The position numbers were made by a program, and so were the translations under genes. Of a DNA stretch of 64,000 nucleotides, positions 1-10,877 are shown one piece after another. Origin of the DNA: Neoarius graeffei (lineage: Eukaryota; Chordata; Actinopteri; Siluriformes; Ariidae); contig NC_083571.1 of the NCBI RefSeq assembly GCF_027579695.1, forward strand, positions 39,555,943-39,619,942, in the 5' to 3' direction. Position 1 is the stretch's first letter, and each line of letters opens with the position of its first letter. The notes under the pieces were generated by a model that had not been told where the DNA came from, searched no databases, and saw only the letters and a list, made by a program, of their open reading frames with translations.

Positions 1-119
1 ATTCATGAGAGAATTGTTAGTCAATTTAAAAGAGCATTTCTCAATGCAAAAGTTTAGGTTTTTCAAAATCTACAGTACATAATATTGTGAAAAGATTCAG
101 GGAATTCTGAGACATCTCA

Positions 120-476
120 GTGCATAAAGGGCGAGGTCAGAAACCACTGTTGAATGTGTGTGACCTTCAAAACCTCAGGCAGCACTGCCTGAGAAACCAT
201 CATGCTAATGTGACAAATATAGCCACATGGGCTCAGGAGTACTTCGGGAAACCGTTGTCACTGAACACGGTACACCACTGCACCCAGAAATGCAACCTGA
301 AACTGTATTACGCGAGGAGGAAGCCATTCATCAACTCTATGCAGAAACGCCACCGATTTCTCTGTGCCCAAACTCATCTTGGATGGACCGAAAGGCAGTG
401 GAAACATGTGCTGTGGTCAGATGAGTCAACATTTCAGTTTGTTTTTGGGAAAGCCGGATGTCGACAGGTGATGTAA
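120..476 (+). pseudogene. Tc1/mariner transposase fragment
   Basis: The 118-residue frame contains the Tc1-type middle region: WAQEYFGKPLSLNTVHH (helix-turn-helix end) and the catalytic-domain start HVLWSDESTFQF, whose Asp is the first catalytic acid of the DDE triad. The same blocks occur at 17858-18382 on the - strand. The frame stops shortly after the first catalytic Asp, and the second and third acidic residues are missing, so this copy cannot be active. The apparent start is a GTG inside the original frame and not a real initiation site. Confidence 0.7.
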
Positions 477-570
477 CTCAACGATAATAATGCCTCTGTC
501 CCAACTTTTTTTGTGTGTTGCAGGCATCAAATTCTAACTTCGTTTATATTTACAAAATACAGTTAAGTTG

Positions 571-955
571 GTGGGCGGCACGGTGGTGTAGTGGTTAGCG
601 CTGTCGCCTCACAGCAAAAAGGTCCGGGTTCGAGCCCCGTGGCTGGCGAGGGCCTTTCTGTGCGGAGTTTGCATGTTCTCCCCGTGTCCGCATGGGTTTC
701 CTCCGGGTGCTCCGGTTTCCCCCACAGTCCAAAGACATGCAGGTTAGGTTAACTGGTGACTCTAAATTGACAGTAGGTGTGAATGTGAGTGTGAATGGTT
801 GTCTGTGTCTATGTGTCAGCCCTGTGATGACCTGGCGACTTGTCCAGGGTGAACCCCGCCTTTCACCCGTAGTCAGCTGGGATAGGCTCCAGCTTGCCTC
901 TGACCCTGTAGAACAGGATAAAGCGGCTAGAGATAATGAGATGAGATGAGATGAG
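571..955 (+). mobile_element. tRNA-headed SINE, full length (copy 1)
   Basis: It begins with GGGCGGCACGGTGGTGTAG, a pol III A-box-like head, followed by a GGTTCGAGCCCC B-box-like stretch. The body is the common teleost sequence with a TCCAAAGACATGCAGGTTAG core, and it ends in a GATGA repeat tail. The 8-base duplication TTAAGTTG flanks it (563-570 and 956-963). Five more copies of this family lie in the window. I think of it as V-SINE or Mermaid-like, but the exact family name is not certain. Confidence 0.85.
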
Positions 956-1026
956 TTAAGTTGATCAGTAAAACTGTTGAAAATCTTTGTACTTTTGTCA
1001 GTTAAATAAGGGTTCACATGAATTAA

Positions 1027-1224
<198 letters not shown>

Positions 1225-1479
1225 TAATATTCAACTTGAATGTTACAGTATTAAGGTCATGATCCTCATAAAACTGTGATGATGTTTAAACAGTGCAACA
1301 ACAGAACAGTTGTGTATGATCTGCCTGAGTAATGTGCTCTCACACTGAGCTGGTTCTGTCTCTCGTCAGTGACACTGTAGTCTGCAGCTCTCACTGACTC
1401 ACCACAGCAATTTTTACATGGCTGTGTTCCACTTTTCAATGGTATGCTACACAGCCAATTGCATGTGCCCCCGAACATC

Positions 1480-4400
1480 AACACCCTCATCATCACTACA
1501 ACACCCGCACGACAACCCACTCACCATTACAACACCCTCACACTCACAACAACACGTGCACCATCATGACAACACCCTCACCACAACACACTCACCCTCA
1601 CTACAACACCGTCACACTCACTACAACATCTTCACTACAGCAACCTCACCCTCACGACAACACGCTCACTACAACACATTCACCCTTAGTAAAACACCCT
1701 CAATACAACACGCTGACCCTCATTACAACACCCTCACCACAACACCCTCACGCTCACCCTCACAAAAACACCCTCATGACAACACGCTCACCCTCACAAA
1801 AACACCCTCACAACAACACGCTCATGACAACACCCTCACCCTCACTACAGCAACCGCACAACAACTCACTCACCAATACAACACCCTCACAACAACATAT
1901 GCATCGTCACTACAACACCCTCACCATCACTACAAAACGCTCAGTACAACACCCTCACTACAACACCCTCACCCTCACTACAACACACTCACTACAACAC
2001 TGTCACACTCACTACAACACCCTCACTACAATACCCTCACCCTCACTACAACACCCTGACCCTCACTGCAACACCCTCACTACAATACCCTCACCCTCAC
2101 TACAACACACTCACTACAACACCGTCACACTCACTACAACACCCTCATTACATCACCCTCACTACAATACCCTCACCCTCACTGAAACACCCTCACTACA
2201 ACACCCTCATCCTCACTGCAACACTCTCACTACAATACCCTCACGACAACACACTCACTACAACACCCTCATTACAACACCCTCACTACAATACCCTCAC
2301 CCTCACTGAAACACCCTCACTACAATACCCTCACCCTCACTGCAACACCCTCACTACAATACCCTCACCCTCACTACAACACACTCACTACAACACCATC
2401 ACACTCACTACAACACTCTCATTACAACACCCTCACTACAATACCCTCACGACAACACACTCACTACAACACCCTCATTACAACACCCTCACTACAATAC
2501 CCTCACCCTCACTGAAACACCCTCACTACAATACCCTCACCCTCACTGCAACACCCTCACTACAATACCCTCACCCTCACTGCAACACCCTCACTACAAT
2601 ACCCTCACTCTCACTGCAACACCCTCACTACAATACCCTCACTCTCACTGCAACACCCTCACTACAATACCCTCACACTCACAACACACTCACTACAATA
2701 CCCTCACCCTCACTGCAACACCCTCACTACAATACCTTCACCCTCACGACAACACACTCACTACAACACCCTCATTACAACACCCTCACTACAATACCCT
2801 CACCCTCACTGAAACACCCTCACTACAATACCCTCACCCTCACTGCAACACCCTCACTACAATACCCTCACCCTCACTACAACACACTCACTACAACACC
2901 ATCACACTCACTACAACACTCTCATTACAACACCCTCACTACAATACCCTCACGACAACACACTCACTACAACACCCTCATTACAACACCCTCACTACAA
3001 TACCCTCACCCTCACTGAAACACCCTCACTACAATACCCTCACCCTCACTGCAACACCCTCACTACAATACCCTCACTCTCACTGCAACACCCTCACTAC
3101 AATACCCTCACTCTCACTGCAACACCCTCACTACAATACCCTCACACTCACAACACACTCACTACAATACCCTCACCCTCACTGCAACACCCTCACTACA
3201 ATACCTTCACCCTCACTACAACACACTCACTACAACACCCTCATTACAACACCCTCACTACAGTACCCTCACTGCAACACCCTCACCATCACCATAGCAC
3301 CCTCACTACAACACCCTCACTACAGTACTCTCACCCTCACTGAAACACCCTCACTACAACACCCTCACCCTCACTGCAACACCCTCACTACAATACCCTC
3401 ACCCTCACTGCAACACCCTCACTACAATACCCTCACCCTCACTACAACACCCTCACTATAATACCCTAAGCATAACACCTTCACCATAACATCCTCACTA
3501 CAATACCCTCACCCTCATTACAACAGCCTCACTACAACACCCTCACCCTCACTACAACACCCTCATCCTCACGTCAACGCACTCACTATAACACCCTCCC
3601 CTTCAGTACAACACCCTCACTACAACACCCTCCCCTTCAGTACAACACCCTCACTACAACACCTTCACTATAATACCCTCCCATTCAGTACAACACCCTC
3701 ACTACAACACCCTCCCCTTCAATACAACACCCTCACTACAACACCCTCACTACAACACCCTCCCCTTCAATACAACACCCTCACTACAACACCCTCCCCT
3801 TCATTACAACACCCTCACTACAACACCCTCACTATAATACCCTCCCATTCACTACAACACCCTCACTACAACACCCTCACTATAATACCCTCCCATTCAG
3901 TACAACACTCTCACTACAACACCCTCACTATAATACCCTCCCATTCAGTACAACACCCAAACTACAACACCCTCCCCTTCAGTACAACACCCTCACTACA
4001 ATACCCTCACCCTCACTACAATACCCTCACCACAACACCCTCACTACAATATCCTCACCCTCACTACAACACCCTCCCCTTCAGTACAACATCCTCACTA
4101 CAACACCCTCATCCTTACATCAACACCCTCACTACAACACCCTCCCCTTCAATACAACACCCTCACTACAACACCCTCCCCTTCATTACAACACCCTCAC
4201 TACAACACCCTCACTATAATACCCTCCCATTCACTACAACACCCTCACTACAACACCCTCACTATAATACCCTCCCATTCAGTACAACACTCTCACTACA
4301 ACACCCTCACTATAATACCCTCCCATTCACTACAACACCCTCACTACAACACCCTCACTATAATACCCTCCCATTCAGTACAACACCCTCACTACAACAC

Positions 4401-5240
4401 CCTCACTACAACACCCTCACTATAATACCCTCCCATTCAGTACAACACTCTCACTACAACACCCTCACTATAATACCCTCCCATTCACTACAACACCCTC
4501 ACTACAACACCCTCACTATAATACCCTCCCATTCAGTACAACACTCTCACTACAACACCCTCACTATAATACCCTCCCATTCAGTACAACACCCAAACTA
4601 CAACACCCTCCCCTTCAGTACAACACCCTCACTACAATACCCTCACCCTCACTACAATACCCTCACCACAACACCCTCACTACAATATCCTCACCCTCAC
4701 TACAACACCCTCCCCTTCAGTACAACATCCTCACTACAACACCCTCATCCTTACATCAACACCCTCACTACAACACCCTCCCCTTCAGTACAATACCCTC
4801 ACTATAATACCCTCCCATTCAGTACAACACCCTCACTACAACACCAACACCCTCACTGCAATACCCTCACCCTCACTACAACACCCTCCCCTTCAGTACA
4901 ACACCCTCACTACAACACCCTCACCCTCACCACAACACCCTCACCATCACTACAATACCCTCACCCTCAATGCAACACCCTCACTACAACACCCTCACTA
5001 CAACACCATCTCTACAATACCCTCACCCTCAGTACAACACCCTCACTACAATACCGTCACTATAATACCCTCACCCTCATTGCAACAGCCTTAGTACAAA
5101 ACCCTCACTATAACACCCTCATCCTCACTACAACACCCTCACTACAACACCATCACCCTCATTACAGCACCCTCACCACAACCCCCTCACTACAACACCC
5201 TCACGACAATACTCTCTCCCTCATTACAACACCCTCACCC
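1480..5240. repeat. 3.7 kb minisatellite, about 14-bp unit (CACCCTCACTACAA)
   Basis: The unit CACCCTCACTACAA and variants (CAATAC, GAAACAC, CCCTTCAGTACAAC, TATAATAC) repeat for about 3.7 kb inside the camk2d intron between 1213 and 5632. Larger blocks recur: a stretch starting with CCCAAACTACAACACC occurs at 3956 and again at 4592 (about 636-bp shift), and a block around GACAACACACTCACTAC recurs at about a 503-bp shift (2451, 2954). The array is strongly strand-asymmetric, with almost no G on the + strand. Long His/Thr/Pro/Leu open frames here are artefacts of the period. Confidence 0.95.
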
Positions 5241-5570
5241 TCCTTCCGAAACCTGAAGTGTTTTAAAACAGAGAGAACCGTGTAAAAGTTCCCCTTTTTT
5301 CTTCATCAGTTTTCTTAGATTTAATTTCCACTCTACAGAAACCAGAAAAAAATCCGGACAGGTGTTTAATGACCTGAGAACAGTACCAACAGCCTGTAAT
5401 TGTAAAACCTGGTTTTAAAAGCACATTGTCCTCATGTCTGTGTCTCTCTGTATCCTGTACCTTAGCAGTGACGATGCAGGAATGTGATTAATGAATTATA
5501 ATGATTTTAAAAATAATCATGTTTTCATGAATTGATTTTGACAGTCCTATTAAGTATCACTCATTATTGT

Positions 5571-5608
<38 letters not shown>

Positions 5609-5632
5609 TGATTAATGTGTGTGTGCGTGTAG
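5241..5632 (+). other. camk2d intron, no gene seen
   Basis: This is unremarkable AT-rich intron after the minisatellite. It contains a (TTA)n microsatellite at about 5575-5608 and a short GTGTGTGCGTG tract immediately before the 5633 exon. Confidence 0.6.
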
Positions 5633-5815
<183 letters not shown>

Positions 5816-5818
5816 TAG

Positions 5819-6510
<692 letters not shown>

Positions 6511-6975
6511 AAGCAAAGCACAAAAGCCTCACTCACAACCCGTCGTACATGCTACTATGGGCGGTCTACGGTAAAAAATTTGGCAAAACCGTGCTTGAGA
6601 CTTGTGCGACACTTGCGTGTGTTCAGTGCCGTAGAAGGTCGCAGACTGGCCGTGGAGACTTTTGGTCCTGCACATGCAAATTCTATGGGTCTTGTGAAAA
6701 ATCAAGAACGCATACACTACATACGGGACCCGTACTCCTTTTGTACGCCTGAACCAAGTCAGCACCGTGGCTAGTAGGGGCTTTGCGATGACAGTAAGAT
6801 GCACGAGTGACGCATGGTCATTGTACAAGTGACGTGCCAGAAGTACTATACAAGTACTCCACACTTGCTATTTGTGCGGCCCCCAAGACAGAAGTACATC
6901 TCACTTTCTACCTCTATGTGTGGCGTGCACGCAGCGCACGCGACCCACACGCGATACAAGGGGCAAGACTCTGGG

Positions 6976-6985
6976 TATATATATT
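6976..6985 (+). promoter_or_regulatory. TATA box-like sequence upstream of the 7041 ORF
   Basis: TATATATATT lies 65 bases before the ATG at 7041, in GC-richer surroundings (CTGGG before, GGGGAGG after). The spacing would allow a start site about 30 bases on and a short leader. This is inference from motif and position only. Confidence 0.35.
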
Positions 6986-7040
6986 GGGGAGGAACCAAGG
7001 AACCGATCATGTAATGTGTAGCATTGTAGAAAGGAAGAAG

Positions 7041-7337
7041 ATGGCTGTTGCCATACCGCCGCAACGACTGAGGGAGTTGGATCCTTATAGGCAGATGATA
7101 GAAGCTGAGGAGCAGCACGAAGCGATATTGTTCTTCAGCCCAAAGACAGATGCAGAATGCTGCAGACACGCTGGTTTTATACCCACTCCTGGCTTGCGTC
7201 ATACGCAAGTCATGAGTGATTGTCACGTGCTAATCACGTGCATCACACATGCTTCACAAGTGTGGCCCCAACTCCTAGAGCAGGAAACTGGTAAAATGCA
7301 AGTCACACGCACTCCACACTCACTGTACACGCACTGA
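7041..7337 (+). CDS. Hypothetical 98-residue ORF, family not recognised
   Basis: The frame starts MAVAIPPQRLRELDPYRQMI, followed by EAEEQHEAILFFSP, and ends HSLYTH. The start has a purine-rich context (GAAGAAGATGG) that resembles a Kozak site. The first half reads as a charged helix; the second half is Cys/His/Thr-rich and less protein-like. I do not recognise it. It could be the first exon or remains of a transposon protein, given its place in repeat-rich intron. Whether it is translated is unknown. Confidence 0.25.
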   Translation: MAVAIPPQRLRELDPYRQMIEAEEQHEAILFFSPKTDAECCRHAGFIPTPGLRHTQVMSDCHVLITCITHASQVWPQLLEQETGKMQVTRTPHSLYTH

Positions 7338-7559
7338 TCATGTGTGTCAGACATACGCTTTCCACAGACTAATGGTGAAATTTTTCCTACGCCTCGAGGT
7401 AGTCAGGCGTGCAGCCTGTACTTGACAAGTACTTTGCCCGTACTCCTCCCCCAAACTGTCCACCTTCCCAATATCTCAAAGGTCCAGAGCATTATGTTAC
7501 CTGCAGACAGTAAGAATCTTATGTCTTTGTCACTTTAGGATTAAAGAATTGTAACGCTC

Positions 7560-8735
7560 TTTTTCTGCTCAACCAAAGAGCACCATTACACTCAGCAGCG
7601 TGTTCAGAATGCTGCTGCTAGAGTCCTGATGTGTAAGAAAAAGAGGGATCACATCACACCAGTAATCTAATCACTCCCTTGTTTACCCATGCCTTTCAGA
7701 TCTGATTTTTCAATTCAGTTTGATTCAATTTTATTTGTATAGCGCTTTTAACAATGGACATTTTCACAAAGTGGTTTTACAGCAATATATAAATTACATA
7801 TATAAATTTTAAACATAAGAATTTATAAATATTTCCCTGATGATCAAGCCTGAGGTGATGGTGGTGAGGAAAAACTCCTTCAGACAACACAAGGAAGGAA
7901 CCTTGAGAGGAGCCAGAGACAAAAGGGAACCCATCCTCATCTGGGTGATAACAGATAGCATGATTATAAATACTGGCGACTTGTCCAGGGTGTACCCCGT
8001 CTCTCGCCCATAGTCAACTGGGATAGGCTCCAGCTTGCCTGCAACCCTGCATAGTATAAGCGGTTATGGATAATGGATGAATGGATGGATGATTATAAAT
8101 AACTCACTTCTATAACTGTGTTCTATAGAGTCACAAAGTACAACTGTGTAACCAGGAAAATCATTATAGTTTTAACATGAAATCTATTTTGTTGAAGTTA
8201 TCAACTGTTCATTGATGGAGATTTGAATGTAAAACTGTTCATGACAACTGCAGTCCTAAAGTTATCATGGTGGTTATAGTCCTAAACCATTGTAGCAAAA
8301 CTGTAAGTGTCCAGAGACATCTTCTAAGTACATCTTTAGACTGTCCATCTACGGCCGTCCTCCACAGAAGTGATGTGATGAGACTCCAGCCAGAAGTAGG
8401 GCATCAGGATGGATCAGGCAAGTCTGAAGAGCAGAAGAGGTCAGCACCACTGGTGTCTCGGGAGTGAGGTGCAACTAGAGAGAGAGAGAGAGAGATAGAG
8501 TATGCCCAGTGTCACCTAATGGTTAAGAACAGTGTACATTTTGCACTGAGTGCAAGCAGGGACTCCGGCAAAACTAACAATGACAGCATAACTAAAAGGG
8601 GAGAGCCAGAAAGTAACACAGACATGAAGGAGCCCTGGGACATAAAGCAGCAGCCACTCCACCGTCAACAAACCTGAATGAATGTGTGAGAATTGGGAGA
8701 GACAGCATCCATACATCCCAGCTTACCAGAACACT
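7560..8735 (+). mobile_element. LINE/SINE-derived repeat patchwork
   Basis: At 7596-7670 the + strand encodes VQNAAARVLMCKKKRDHITP, the end of an L2-type reverse transcriptase. From about 7700 a common teleost repeat follows (ATTTTATTTGTATAGCGC, then GAGGAAAAACTCC and AAAAGGGAACCCATCCTCAT blocks). At about 7972-8085 there is the 3' half of a SINE related to the six full copies (TGGCGACTTGTCCAGGGTG), with a GGATGAATGGATGG tail. The rest (8090-8735) has no recognisable coding content. Confidence 0.55.
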
Positions 8736-9607
8736 CTATGCCTGAAGACCCTCCAGATCTACTCCTTTACCTAATAAAAAACTATTAACAAAAACTATTA
8801 ACAACCTAGACTTAAACACTGAGACTGTGTCTGAGTCCCAAACACCACTTGGAAGGCTGTTCCATAACTGTGGGGCTTTGTAAGAAAAGGCTCTGCCCCC
8901 TGATGTAGCCTTCACTATATGAGGTACCAACAAATAGCCTGTACCTTTTAATATAAGTAGGTGTGGTGGGTAATAAAGGTCCAGATGTTTGCTCAGGTAC
9001 TGTGGTGTGAGACCATTTAGTGTTTTATAGGTCAGTAGTCTTCGGTAGTCTATCATTTTCGATGTTGACTGTGTTTTTGGGAGTTTATTTTTGGCAACGC
9101 ATTTGTGGACTACAAGGCCCACCTTGGATCGACAGTGCCATCCACATTGATTGCATCTGTTTGTAGTTTGGTCTGACATGGTATGTTTGCGACTGTGAGC
9201 TTTGCGATACCCTAGCCTCCATTTTCCTTCAATTGCTGGGATTCTCACAGTGCAGCACCATTTATTTCAGTCTAGAGCATCACTGTCCCAAGTGTGGACA
9301 TTAATTGCCCTGTTCTCCAAATGATGCTTGAGCACATCTTTAGAACGCAGTTTCTGTCCACTACATTGGTTAATAGTAGTATTTTATAATCAGTGTGAAA
9401 TTTGATTGGGAACCAATGCAGTGTGGATAAGACAGGCGTGATGTGGTCATATCTTCTAGTTCTAGTAAGGACTCTTGCTGCTGCATTTTGAACTAAGTGG
9501 AGCTTGTTTATGCACTTATTGGAACATCCAGACTGTAAGGCATTACAATAATCCAACCTAGAGGTAACAAAAGCATGAGCTAGTTTTTCTGCGTCAGGTA
9601 GTGGCAT
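8736..9607 (-). pseudogene. L2/CR1-type LINE reverse transcriptase C-terminal fragment
   Basis: The - strand frame from 9607 reads FVTSRLDYCNAL, then LHLVQNAAARVLTRTRRYDH and ITPVLSTLHWFPI, classic for the end of L2-clade reverse transcriptases. A second frame, ending at 8736, gives YKTLNGLTPQYLS, then GGRAFSYKAPQLWNSLP. Between them (about 9060-9250) lies a stretch with a C2H2-like pattern, CNQCGWHCRSK...VHKC. The LINE is 5'-truncated and frameshifted. Confidence 0.7.
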
Positions 9608-10546
9608 TACATTTCTTATCTTAGCAATATTTCTGAGATGGTATAGAGGATACTACCTCATTGATAGAATAGTTTGTAGCAACAATTTATCCATTTTAAA
9701 AGTTATGATACCATTAAAATAGGCTTACCTGGATGCAGCCATTTGCACTGAAACCGGATATCCGCCCAAGACGTAACTGGATCACTAGCACACCGTTTAC
9801 AGTGGTGCTTGAAAGTTTGTGAATCCTTTAGAATTTTCTATATTTCTGCATAAATATGACCTAAAACATCATCAGATTTTCACACAAGTCCTAAAAGCAG
9901 ATAAAGAGAACCCAGTTAAACAAATGAGACAAAAATATTATACTTGGTCATTTATTTATTGAGGAAAATGATCCAATATTACATATCTGTAAGTGGTAAA
10001 AGTATGTAAACCTTTGCTTTCAGTATCTGGTGTGACCCCCTTGTGCAGCATTAACTGCAGCTAAACATTTCCTGTAACTGTTGATCAGTCCTGCACACTG
10101 GCTTGGAGGAATTTTAGTCCATTCCTCCCTACAGAACAGCTTCAACTCTGGGATGTTGGATAGTTTCCTCACATGAACTGGTTGCTTCAGGTCCTTCCAC
10201 AACATTTCAATTGGATTAAGGTCAGGACTTTGACTTGGCCATTCCAAAACATTAACTTTATTCTTCTTTAACCATTCTTTGGTAGAACGACTTGTGTGCT
10301 TAGGGTTGTTGTCTTGCTGCATGACCCACCTTCTCTTGAGATTCAGTTCAAGGACAGATGTCCTGACATTTTCCTTTAGAATTCACCGGTATAATTCAGA
10401 ATTCATTGTTTCATTAATGATGGCAAGCTGTCCTGGCCCAGATGCAGCAAAACAGGCCCAAACCATGATACTACCACCACCATGTTTCACAGATGGGATA
10501 AGGTTCTTATGCTGGAATGCAGTGTTTTCCTTTCTCCAAATATAAC

Positions 10547-10860
10547 TGTGGCAGTTCTTATGAATGGGCGGAGCACGGAAGACGGCAGGACAGAGCTCAG
10601 GTTGGTAAACCTTTTTATTTTTAACACTTTTCAGTGGACTCTCGTTAATAAACACAGACACGCGCGCACACACAGAACCGGCGTCTGGTTCGGGGGAGAG
10701 CTCCCTCTGCTCTCGCTCTCTCTCCTTAAATAGGGCGCGGTCACTGGGGAAGACACACAAACACATTAATTAACCTCAGGTGCAGTGATTCTGCCACTTA
10801 CCTTCCCTGACTCCACCCTCCGGTCACAGACCGACGCTTGACCATGCCCCCGCTGCCACA
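10547..10860 (-). repeat. 3' LTR of the Gmr1-type element
   Basis: TGTGGCAGTTCTTATGAAT... to ...CCCCGCTGCCACA, bounded by ATAAC on the outside. Compared with the partner at 15165-15474 there are single-base changes and a few short length differences (for example GGGCGGAGCACGG versus CGGCGGAGCACAG). Confidence 0.92.
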
Positions 10861-10877
10861 TACCCCCACCACCTGAC

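Larger units (their letters stand above)
6511..7545 (+). other. Unidentified GC-richer block, possibly a mobile element, with TATA box and short ORF
   Basis: Composition changes sharply from the AT-rich intron on both sides. The block is rich in CpG and in ACTTGT/ACGTG words (CACGTG-like pairs near 7222-7245). It has a TATA box at 6976 and an ATG-led 98-codon frame at 7041. No inverted ends or target duplication were found by eye. It may be a fragment of an unrecognised DNA transposon or LTR. Confidence 0.4.

Noticed and set aside
571..640. tRNA gene at the head of each SINE (A- and B-box-like sequences)
   Set aside because: The pol III boxes are there but no plausible clover-leaf or 3' acceptor stem; this is the promoter-bearing head of a SINE, repeated six times.
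1418..2309. Long His/Thr/Pro/Leu open frames (213 and 247 codons)
   Set aside because: They are direct readings of the 14-bp minisatellite in several frames, with no stops because the unit has none; no splice sites or composition of a real protein.
1480..5240. CRISPR-like array
   Set aside because: Units are contiguous without spacers of unique sequence, and the genome is eukaryotic; it is a minisatellite.
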